The notes under the pieces were generated by a model that saw only the letters and a list, made by a program, of their open reading frames with translations, did no database searches and was not told the DNA's origin. This document shows positions 5,146 to 11,399 of a DNA stretch of 11,399 nucleotides, one piece after another. The stretch covers positions 21,409 through 32,807 of the forward strand of contig MGZO01000109.1 of assembly GCA_001802655.1 (NCBI GenBank), in the 5' to 3' direction. Position 1 is the first letter of the stretch, and the number at the start of each line of letters is the position of its first letter. Made by a program: the position numbers and the translations under genes. Source of the stretch: Hydrogenophilales bacterium RIFOXYD1_FULL_62_11. GTDB lineage: Bacteria > Pseudomonadota > Gammaproteobacteria > Burkholderiales > Thiobacillaceae.

Positions 5146-7836
5146 ATGAGCCATTCCGTCCTTGATCGTGTTGCCCGCTGTTCGCGTTTTGGCCGTCGCC
5201 TGCTGGAAGCGCAGCCGCAGCTGGCCGAAGCCGTGGCCGCATTACTCGGGCAGGGGTTCAGCCGCGAGGCGATGCAGGCTTTTCTGGCAGAGCCGCCGCC
5301 GGCGGACGAGGCCGGGCTGCACCAGCGCCTGCGCCAGCTGCGGCAGCGCGTGTGGCTGGTCACCACGGCGCGCGATCTGGCGGGAAGCGCCGATCTCGCC
5401 GAGGTGACCACGGCCTACAGCGCATTGGCCGAAGTCTGCACAACGACAGCGCTCGCGTTTCACCACGCCGCGCTCGCCGAACGCCACGGCGAACCGCGCG
5501 ACGAATCCGGCCAGCCGCAGCAGCTGGTGGTCGTCGGCATGGGCAAGCTGGGCGGCGGTGAACTCAATGTGTCGTCCGACATCGACCTGATCTATCTCTA
5601 CCCCGAGGAAGGCGATACCGAGGGCGCTACGCCCGACGCACCAATCAAGCCCATCACCAACCACGAATTTTTCATCCGTCTTGGCCGCAAGCTCACCGCC
5701 GCGCTGTCTGAAAATACCGCCGATGGCTATGTGTTCCGCGTCGATCTGCGGCTGCGGCCGTGGGGCGACTCGGGGCCGTTTGCGATGGGCTTTGCGATGC
5801 TGGAAGACTATCTGGTGGCGCAGGGGCGGCCGTGGGAACGCTACGCCTGGATCAAGGCGCGGCCGCTCACCGGCACGCATCACGAGGAACTGATGCAGAT
5901 CGTGCGTCCCTTCGTATTCCGCAAATACCTCGATTTCGACGCCTTTGCCGCCATCCGCGACCTGCATGTGCAAATCCGCCGCGAGGTCGCGCGCCGCGAG
6001 ATGGCGCACAACGTCAAGCTGGGGCCGGGCGGCATCCGCGAAATCGAATTCACCGCGCAGGTGTTCCAGCTGATCCGCGGCGGCCAGATTGCCGCGTTGC
6101 GACAACGGCCGACGCTGACGGTGCTGGCCGAGCTGGCGCAAAGCGGGCTGATGACGGCGGACGCGCAGCAGGAACTCAGCGCCGCCTACGACTTCCTGCG
6201 CCGGGTGGAACACCGCCTGCAATATCTGGACGACGCGCAAACCCAACTGCTGCCGGACGATGCCGAATCGCAGGCGATGCTCGCCGAGGCAATGGACTTT
6301 CCCGACTACGCCGCGCTGATCGCCGCGCTCGACCTGCATCGCCACAAGGTCACGCGCCATTTCGAGCAAGTGTTCGCCGCGCCGCAAACCGACCAGAACA
6401 GCCATCCGCTCACGGCAGTGTGCTGCGGCACGGCGGATGCCGCTACTTCCCTCGCCCTGCTGGAAAACGCCGGCTACGCTGATCCGGACAAAGTGCTGAT
6501 CACGCTCGACAGCTTGCGCCAGCACACCGCGCGTCTCAGCGAATCAACCCAGCAGCGACTCAACATGCTGCTGCCGCCTGCGCTCGAAATCATCGGCAGT
6601 CAGTCCGACCCACAGGCCACGCTGGAACGCTTTGCCGCGCTGATGCAGGCGATCGCCCGACGCAGCACCTATCTGGCGCTGCTCGGCGAATACCCGGCGG
6701 CCCTGCGCCAGCTGGTGCGCCTGCTGGCGGCCAGTCCGTGGGCAGCCAGCCTGATCACACGGCAACCGCAACTGCTGGACGAACTGATCGCGCCGCAACA
6801 TCTGATGCAGCTGCCCGACTGGGCCCAGCTTGGTGCGCAACTGCACGCCGAACTCGACGCGCATCCCGGCGACACCGAAGCGCAAATGGACGCGTTGCGG
6901 CGCTTCAAGCAGGTACAGACGCTGCGCCTGCTGGCGCAAGACGTGGCGGGCCGGCTCACGCTCGAAATGCTGTCGGACAATCTGTCCTACCTGGCTGACA
7001 CGCTGCTCGCCGAAACCCTCGCGCGTTGCTGGGACGGGCTGAAAACCCGCCACCGCGACAGCCCGCTGTTCGCCATCATCGGCTACGGCAAACTCGGCGG
7101 CAAAGAACTCGGCTATGCGTCCGACCTCGACCTGGTTTTTCTCTACGACGATGACGACGAACGCGCGCAGGAAATTTATGCGCGCCTCGCCCAGCGCATC
7201 AACACCTGGCTCGGCACGCTCACATCGGCAGGCATATTGTATGAAACGGATTTGCGGCTGCGCCCGGATGGCGCATCGGGATTGCTGGTCAGCTCGACGG
7301 CGGCCTTCCGCAACTATCAGTTGAACAACGCCTGGACCTGGGAACATCAGGCGCTGTCGCGGGCGCGCTTTGTCTGCGGCGATGTCGCAATCGGCGCAAG
7401 CTTCGAGGCCTTGCGCCACCAGGTGTTATGCATGCCGCGCGATGCGGCCAAACTGCGCGACGAAGTGCTGGCCATGCGCGAAAAGATGCACGCAGGCCAT
7501 CCCAACGACAGTGGTTTGTTCGATTTGAAACACGATGCCGGCGGCATCGTCGACGTCGAGTTCAGCGTGCAGTATCTGCTGCTGACGCACGCCCACGCCC
7601 TCCCTGAACTCAGCGACAACGTCGGCAATATCACCCTGCTCAAACGCGTGGCCGCACTCGGTCTGGTGCCGGATGACATCGCCCTGCCCGCCGCCGACGC
7701 CTACCGCGAGCTACGCCGCCTGCAGCACCAGATCAAGCTGGCGGGTGCCGAACAGGCGCGGGTCGAAGCGGCAAGCGTGGACGGCTACCCCGCAGCAGTG
7801 CGCGCGCTATGGCAGGCGGTGTTCCACCCGGCCTAG
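5146..7836 (+). CDS. glnE: Bifunctional glutamine synthetase adenylyltransferase/deadenylase
   Basis: An 896-residue two-domain enzyme (E. coli GlnE is 946) that adds or removes AMP on glutamine synthetase under control of PII and glutamine. The N-terminal deadenylase domain has VVGMGKLGGGELNVSSDID (129-147) with Asp145/Asp147, then RVDLRLRPWGDSGP (198-211) and GPGGIREIEF (293-302). The C-terminal adenylylation domain repeats the layout: IIGYGKLGGKELGYASDLD (644-662) with Asp660/Asp662, DLRLRPDGASG (702-712) and DAGGIVDVEF (797-806). Both metal-binding DxD pairs are intact, so both activities should be kept. ATG 5146 is the only sensible start: upstream in-frame codons reach a TGA at 5095 without a start, and the N-terminus has the family's SRFGRRLLE pattern. 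No Shine-Dalgarno is visible. It is divergent from acs and convergent with the carboxypeptidase gene. Confidence 0.97.
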   Translation: MSHSVLDRVARCSRFGRRLLEAQPQLAEAVAALLGQGFSREAMQAFLAEPPPADEAGLHQRLRQLRQRVWLVTTARDLAGSADLAEVTTAYSALAEVCTTTALAFHHAALAERHGEPRDESGQPQQLVVVGMGKLGGGELNVSSDIDLIYLYPEEGDTEGATPDAPIKPITNHEFFIRLGRKLTAALSENTADGYVFRVDLRLRPWGDSGPFAMGFAMLEDYLVAQGRPWERYAWIKARPLTGTHHEELMQIVRPFVFRKYLDFDAFAAIRDLHVQIRREVARREMAHNVKLGPGGIREIEFTAQVFQLIRGGQIAALRQRPTLTVLAELAQSGLMTADAQQELSAAYDFLRRVEHRLQYLDDAQTQLLPDDAESQAMLAEAMDFPDYAALIAALDLHRHKVTRHFEQVFAAPQTDQNSHPLTAVCCGTADAATSLALLENAGYADPDKVLITLDSLRQHTARLSESTQQRLNMLLPPALEIIGSQSDPQATLERFAALMQAIARRSTYLALLGEYPAALRQLVRLLAASPWAASLITRQPQLLDELIAPQHLMQLPDWAQLGAQLHAELDAHPGDTEAQMDALRRFKQVQTLRLLAQDVAGRLTLEMLSDNLSYLADTLLAETLARCWDGLKTRHRDSPLFAIIGYGKLGGKELGYASDLDLVFLYDDDDERAQEIYARLAQRINTWLGTLTSAGILYETDLRLRPDGASGLLVSSTAAFRNYQLNNAWTWEHQALSRARFVCGDVAIGASFEALRHQVLCMPRDAAKLRDEVLAMREKMHAGHPNDSGLFDLKHDAGGIVDVEFSVQYLLLTHAHALPELSDNVGNITLLKRVAALGLVPDDIALPAADAYRELRRLQHQIKLAGAEQARVEAASVDGYPAAVRALWQAVFHPA

Positions 7837-7858
7837 CCGCGCGCCAGCCTCAAGGCGA

Positions 7859-9004
7859 TCAGCCGAACAAGCCGCTGAAAAACAGGCGAATGCTGTCCCA
7901 GACGCGGCGAAAGAATCCGCCCTGATCGACCGCTTCCAGCGCCACCAGGTCGACCGATTTCAGCACCTTGTCGCCACGGCGAATTTCCACCTTGCCGACC
8001 ACGTCGCCCTGCTTCAGCGGCGCGATCAGGGTTGGATTCAGCACGGTCTGCGTGCTGAACTGCGCCGCTTCGCCGCGTGGCATGCTCATGGCCATGTCGG
8101 CGTTGACACCCACCTTGACGCTGCTGGCAGCCCCCTTCCACACCGGCGCCTGCGCCAGCACCTCGCCCTTTTTGTGGAAGATTTTGGTTTCGTAAAACAA
8201 AAATCCATAACCGAGCAGCTTGGCGGTTTCGGTGGCACGCGCGGCTTCGCTACTGGTGCCGAACACGGCAGCGATCATGCGCTGGTCGTTTTTCTTCGCC
8301 GATGCCACCAGGCAATACCCGGCTTCTTCGGTATGGCCGGTTTTCAGGCCATCCACGCCGTCATTGCGCCACAGCAGCAGATTACGGTTGGGCTGTTTGA
8401 TGCCGTTCCACAGAAAATATTTCTGCGCATAAATCGCGTAATGCACGGGGTCGGCGTTGATGATGGCGTGCGCCAGAATCGCCATGTCGCGGGCGGTGGA
8501 GTAGTGGTCAGGCGCAGGCCAGCCGGTGGCATTCGCGAAGTGGGTGTTGCGCATCCCCAAGCGCTTGGCTTCGCTGTTCATCAGTGAGGCAAAGGCTTCT
8601 TCGCTGCCTGCGATATGCTCGGCCAGCGCCACGCTGGCGTCGTTGCCCGACTGGATGACGATACCGTGGAACAGGTCGTTGACTGACACTTGGTTGCCTA
8701 CCTGAACGAACATCTTCGATCCACCCATACGCCAGGCCTTTTCGCTGATGGTGACCAGATCGCTTTCTTTCAGCTCGCCGCGCTGGATTTTCAGCGTGGC
8801 GATATAGGCCGTCATCAGCTTGGTCAGGCTGGCGGGGGGCAAGCGTTCATCGCCCTGCTGGTTGACCAGCACCGCGCCGCTTGTCGCATCCATCAACACG
8901 TAGGATTTGGCGACAAGCGGGGGCGGTGGCGGCACAGCGGCCAGCACGGATACGGACGAAAGCAACAACAGGGAAACACAGACACAGCGGGCAAGCAGGG
9001 ACAT
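7859..9004 (-). CDS. dacA: D-alanyl-D-alanine carboxypeptidase, PBP5/6 class (low-molecular-weight PBP)
   Basis: A 381-residue periplasmic penicillin-binding protein that trims the terminal D-Ala of peptidoglycan pentapeptides. A signal peptide (about 1-23, LLLLSSVSVLAA) is followed by a PPPPP spacer. All three active-site motifs are present: SLTK (Ser59-Lys62), SGN (119-121) and KTG (221-223). The C-terminal beta domain (about 275-355) ends in an amphipathic tail, GFFRRVWDSIRLFFSGLFG (363-381), which anchors such proteins to the inner membrane. The start at 9004 gives a proper signal peptide. An in-frame ATG at 9097 would add 31 polar residues ahead of it and is rejected. Only a weak GAG precedes the ATG. 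A -10-like TAAAAT is on minus at 9053-9048. dacA versus dacC naming cannot be settled here. There are 22 bases between its stop and that of convergent glnE, with no clear terminator. Confidence 0.94.
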   Translation of the reverse strand: MSLLARCVCVSLLLLSSVSVLAAVPPPPPLVAKSYVLMDATSGAVLVNQQGDERLPPASLTKLMTAYIATLKIQRGELKESDLVTISEKAWRMGGSKMFVQVGNQVSVNDLFHGIVIQSGNDASVALAEHIAGSEEAFASLMNSEAKRLGMRNTHFANATGWPAPDHYSTARDMAILAHAIINADPVHYAIYAQKYFLWNGIKQPNRNLLLWRNDGVDGLKTGHTEEAGYCLVASAKKNDQRMIAAVFGTSSEAARATETAKLLGYGFLFYETKIFHKKGEVLAQAPVWKGAASSVKVGVNADMAMSMPRGEAAQFSTQTVLNPTLIAPLKQGDVVGKVEIRRGDKVLKSVDLVALEAVDQGGFFRRVWDSIRLFFSGLFG

Positions 9005-9243
9005 GGGCACTCGTAATCGGTTGTGGGTGGGGTGAATCCAGGCGAGAATTTTACCCGCTTGTCGCCATCGACCGAACCTTTTCACGCAGGGCTGCATGCG
9101 TTCCCTTCAATCCGTCATCCGAGCTTCCGCCAGATACCGGATACTGCAGGCCGGAACAAACGGGCAGACCCGCAGATCGCCTGCCGGCAGCGCTACAATC
9201 TTCACGTTTGGCTCACCCCTTCTTCCCCCAGGAACCGTTATCC
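9005..9243. promoter_or_regulatory. Divergent intergenic region between the carboxypeptidase and symporter genes
   Basis: The longest gene-free stretch in the window (239 bases). On minus, TAAAAT (9053-9048) could be the carboxypeptidase -10, about 45 bases before its ATG. On plus, TACAAT (9194-9199) could be the symporter -10, about 45 bases before ATG 9244. Immediately upstream of it lies a perfect 10-bp palindrome, CTGCCGGCAG (9181-9190), between the -10 and -35 positions. Open frames through this region are extensions of neighbouring frames and are not credible genes. Confidence 0.35.
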
Positions 9244-10551
9244 ATGAAAAGCATGCATACGCTGACCCGCCAGATCATGCTGGCGATGATCGCGGGCATC
9301 GTCCTCGGCAGCGTGCTCAAGCTGTCCGGTCCGCCGGCCTGGGCACAGCTTTATCTGCTCGACGGCGTACTCGGCGTGGTGGGCACCCTGTTCGTGTCAG
9401 CGCTGAAAATGATGGTGGTGCCGCTGGTGTTCGTCTCGCTGGTGACCGGCGTCACGGCGCTGTCCGATCTGCGCACGCTCGGCCGCATGGGTGCACGGGC
9501 GCTGGCGCTCTATCTTGCGACCACGGCGATCGCGGTGACGATCGCCCTCGGCGTGGCCGGCGTCGTCGATCCCGGACAAGGCTTCGACGCCGGCCCATCC
9601 AGCGCCAGCTTCACGGGCAAGGACGCGCCGCCGCTCACCCAGGTGCTGACGGATCTGGTGCCGACCAATCCGGTGGCGGCGATGGCCGAAGGCAACATGC
9701 TGCAGATCATCGTGTTCGCGCTGCTGTTCGGCATGGCGGTCACAATGTCGGGGCAGCGCGGCACCCATGTGCTCAACCTGTTCACCGACCTCAATGTGGT
9801 CATCATGCACATGGTCGAGTGGATCATGCGGCTAGCGCCCTACGGCGTATTCGCCCTGATCACCCGCACCTTCGCCAGCCAGGGTCTCGACATCCTGCTG
9901 CCGCTGGCGGCCTATTTTCTGACGCTCACGGCTGCGCTGGCGATCCAGATGTTCGGCGTTTATCCGCTGCTGCTGCGCGGGCTGGCCGGGCTCAACCCGC
10001 TCACGTTCCTGAAAAAAATGCGCGACCCGGTCGCCTTCGCGTTTTCGACCGCCAGTTCGGGCGCCACCATCCCTGTGACCCTGCGCACGGTGGAATACCG
10101 GCTGGGCGTGAAGAACAGCGCGGCCGCGTTCACTGTGCCGCTGGGCGCCACCATCAACATGGACGGCACCGCGATGATGCAGGGCGTGGCCACGGTTTTC
10201 ATTGCCAACGTCTATGGCGTCGACCTGTCGCTCACCGATTACCTGATGGTGGTGCTGACCGCCACGCTGGCCTCGGTCGGCACCGCAGCCATTCCCGCCG
10301 TCGGCCTGGTGACGCTCACCATGGTGCTGGGCCAGGTCGGCCTGCCGGTCGAGGGCATCGCGCTCATCATCGGGGTCGACCGCCTGCTCGACATGATGCG
10401 CACCGCCGTCAACGTCACCGGCGATTGCGCGGTGTCCTGCATCGTCGCCAAAAGTGAGCAGGCGTTCGATCAATCGGTCTACGATGACCCCGACGCCGGC
10501 TCGGTCGAAGCGGCCACCCACCCTCCCTATTCCACTTCCCCCGCCCCCTGA
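9244..10551 (+). CDS. Dicarboxylate/amino acid:cation symporter (DAACS/SDF family, GltP/DctA-like)
   Basis: A 435-residue inner-membrane secondary transporter of the glutamate transporter (GltPh/EAAT) fold, normal in length. Hydrophobic segments cover most of residues 9-400. Diagnostic parts are hairpin 1, FSTASSGATIPVTL (267-280), the unwound NMDGTA (305-310) of TM7, and TM8 GVDRLLDMMRTAVNVTGD (377-394). Asp383, Arg386, Thr387, Asn390 and Asp394 match substrate/cation residues of GltPh (Asp394, Arg397, Thr398, Asn401, Asp405). Keeping Arg386 points to an acidic substrate such as glutamate, aspartate or C4-dicarboxylates; which one is not decidable. ATG 9244 has AGGAA 9 bases upstream. The frame stays open back to 8881, but that part overlaps the carboxypeptidase gene and lacks family sequence. 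The last 25 residues are polar and Pro-rich. Its stop is 2 bases before pyrD, so the two are surely co-transcribed. Confidence 0.94.
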   Translation: MKSMHTLTRQIMLAMIAGIVLGSVLKLSGPPAWAQLYLLDGVLGVVGTLFVSALKMMVVPLVFVSLVTGVTALSDLRTLGRMGARALALYLATTAIAVTIALGVAGVVDPGQGFDAGPSSASFTGKDAPPLTQVLTDLVPTNPVAAMAEGNMLQIIVFALLFGMAVTMSGQRGTHVLNLFTDLNVVIMHMVEWIMRLAPYGVFALITRTFASQGLDILLPLAAYFLTLTAALAIQMFGVYPLLLRGLAGLNPLTFLKKMRDPVAFAFSTASSGATIPVTLRTVEYRLGVKNSAAAFTVPLGATINMDGTAMMQGVATVFIANVYGVDLSLTDYLMVVLTATLASVGTAAIPAVGLVTLTMVLGQVGLPVEGIALIIGVDRLLDMMRTAVNVTGDCAVSCIVAKSEQAFDQSVYDDPDAGSVEAATHPPYSTSPAP

Positions 10552-10553
10552 CC

Positions 10554-11399
10554 ATGCTTTATTCCCTGCTTCGATCCGCGCTCTTTTCGCTCGACCCTGA
10601 AGATGCTCATGGCTTCACGCTGGCGAGCCTCGATGCCGCCCGCAGCCTCGGCCTGCTGAAGCTGCTGCCACGCGCAACCGGCAAGCCGGTGCACGTGATG
10701 GGCATCGATTTTCCCAACGCGGTCGGCCTCGCCGCCGGACTCGACAAGGATGGCACGCACATCAATGCGCTGGCGGAACTGGGTTTCGGCTTCATCGAGA
10801 TCGGCACGGTGACGCCACGCCCGCAAGCCGGCAATCCCAAACCGCGCCTGTTCCGCCTGCCCGTTGCCGAGGCCATCATCAACCGCATGGGTTTCAACAA
10901 CCTCGGCGTCGACAATCTGGTGCGGAATGTGCAGGCAAGCGGATACACCGGCGTGCTCGGCATCAACATCGGCAAGAACAAGGACACCCCCAACGAGCAG
11001 GCGGTGGACGACTATCTTTCCTGCCTCGACAAGGTGTATCCGCACGCCCGCTATGTCACGGTGAACATCTCGTCGCCCAACACGCAGAACTTGCGTGAAT
11101 TGCAAAAGGACGAGGCGCTGGATGCGCTGCTGTCCGCGATCAAGCTGCGCCAGTCCGAACTCGCGCAGCGTCACGGCCAATACGTGCCGATCGCGCTGAA
11201 AATCGCCCCTGATCTCGACGAGGCGCAGATCGCCGCGATTGCCGCGCTGTTGATGATGCACCGCATCGACGCGGTGATCGCGACCAACACCACCCTGGCG
11301 CGCGACGCCGTCGCCGGCCTGCCCAACGCGGCGGAGACCGGCGGCCTGTCGGGGGCGCCGGTGCGCGCGGCGTCGACCCAGGTGATCCGCACGCTGGCG
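10554..11399 (+). CDS. pyrD: Dihydroorotate dehydrogenase (quinone), class 2, 5' part (runs off right edge)
   Basis: The first 282 codons of a protein usually about 336-345 residues long; the window ends before the stop. It oxidises dihydroorotate to orotate with FMN and passes electrons to membrane quinones, the fourth step of pyrimidine synthesis. The N-terminal amphipathic membrane-binding helix of class 2 enzymes is present (MLYSLLRSALFSLDPEDAHG). FMN and substrate motifs follow: NAVGLAAGLDKDG (55-67), GFIEIGTVTPRPQAGNPKPR (79-98), INRMGFNNLG (109-118), NISSPNTQNLREL (171-183) with the catalytic Ser174 (E. coli Ser175), Lys216 in ALKIAPD, and ATNTT (243-247). The missing end should carry the last FMN phosphate-binding glycines. 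There is no Shine-Dalgarno before ATG 10554; with the symporter stop 2 bases upstream, translation is probably coupled. Confidence 0.97.
   Translation, partial: MLYSLLRSALFSLDPEDAHGFTLASLDAARSLGLLKLLPRATGKPVHVMGIDFPNAVGLAAGLDKDGTHINALAELGFGFIEIGTVTPRPQAGNPKPRLFRLPVAEAIINRMGFNNLGVDNLVRNVQASGYTGVLGINIGKNKDTPNEQAVDDYLSCLDKVYPHARYVTVNISSPNTQNLRELQKDEALDALLSAIKLRQSELAQRHGQYVPIALKIAPDLDEAQIAAIAALLMMHRIDAVIATNTTLARDAVAGLPNAAETGGLSGAPVRAASTQVIRTLA

Noticed and set aside
5242..6525. 427-codon open frame on minus, antisense to glnE
   Set aside because: It is fully covered by the well-supported glnE deadenylase domain. The product is a low-information Arg/Gln/His/Val mixture with no motif.
6544..7419. 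291-codon open frame on minus, antisense to glnE
   Set aside because: Same reason: it mirrors the glnE adenylylation half, has no domain and shows no credible ribosome binding site.
9005..9097. 31-residue N-terminal extension of the carboxypeptidase
   Set aside because: The extension places polar residues before a normal signal peptide and occupies the likely promoter; the start at 9004 fits export.
8881..9243. 121-codon upstream extension of the symporter frame
   Set aside because: It overlaps the carboxypeptidase start region and encodes no transporter sequence; ATG 9244 has a ribosome binding site and the family N-terminus.
9096..10457. 453-codon open frame on plus overlapping the symporter in another frame
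   Set aside because: The product is Arg/His/Gly-rich and non-membrane, whereas the overlapping frame gives a textbook DAACS transporter.
9832..10521. 229-codon open frame on minus, antisense to the symporter
   Set aside because: Its Gly/His/Arg/Gln-rich product arises from mirror reading of transporter codons and has no domain.
10527..11261. 244-codon minus frame antisense to pyrD
   Set aside because: It is fully explained by pyrD on plus, whose catalytic and FMN motifs are intact.
1..11399. Search for CRISPR arrays, tRNA genes, insertion sequences, phage or toxin-antitoxin genes
   Set aside because: No regularly spaced repeats, tRNA-like folds, transposase motifs or paired small genes were seen; the window reads as core housekeeping chromosome.

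Overview
The window is a GC-rich, gene-dense stretch of ordinary chromosome. Nine protein genes are supported, seven complete and two cut by the window edges. Codon usage with strong G/C at third positions, and the protein set (YhdP, Hsp15, Acs, GlnE, PBP5/6-type DacA, a DAACS symporter and class 2 PyrD), fit a Gram-negative proteobacterium. My guess is a betaproteobacterium of the Thiobacillus/Nitrosomonadales kind, but this is inferred from the general look of the proteins and not from any search. I see no rRNA, tRNA, insertion sequence, phage gene, CRISPR array or toxin-antitoxin pair, and no compositional break that would suggest an island.

Left part (1-2950): the 5' part of a yhdP-like gene for an AsmA-type envelope protein runs off the left edge on the minus strand. 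Next comes hslR (Hsp15, stalled-ribosome rescue), also minus, and divergent from it an NAD(P)H-dependent FMN reductase on plus. The reductase converges on a small minus-strand gene for a 'translational machinery protein'-like, eRF1-fold-like protein. An intrinsic terminator for that small gene overlaps the reductase stop codon. The small gene's promoter region carries a perfect 8+8 bp inverted repeat.

Middle (3100-7836): acs (acetyl-CoA synthetase, minus) and glnE (glutamine synthetase adenylyltransferase/deadenylase, plus) are divergent across 78 bases. This puts a carbon-assimilation gene and a nitrogen-regulation gene on one short control region.

Right part (7859-11399): a D-Ala-D-Ala carboxypeptidase of the PBP5/6 class (minus) converges on glnE. 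Across a 239-base divergent region lies a dicarboxylate/amino acid:cation symporter (plus). It is followed after only 2 bases by pyrD (class 2 dihydroorotate dehydrogenase), which runs off the right edge. The symporter-pyrD pair is the most suggestive context here, because members of this transporter family can carry aspartate and, for DctA, orotate, both linked to pyrimidine synthesis.

I do not see a convincing undescribed multi-gene system. The points worth a second look are the symporter-pyrD coupling, the small eRF1-like gene with its operator-like palindrome, and a few local details. Several long open frames antisense to acs, glnE, the symporter and yhdP are judged to be shadows of GC-rich coding sequence. 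No stretch above 300 bases lacks a gene; the longest gap is 9005-9243.
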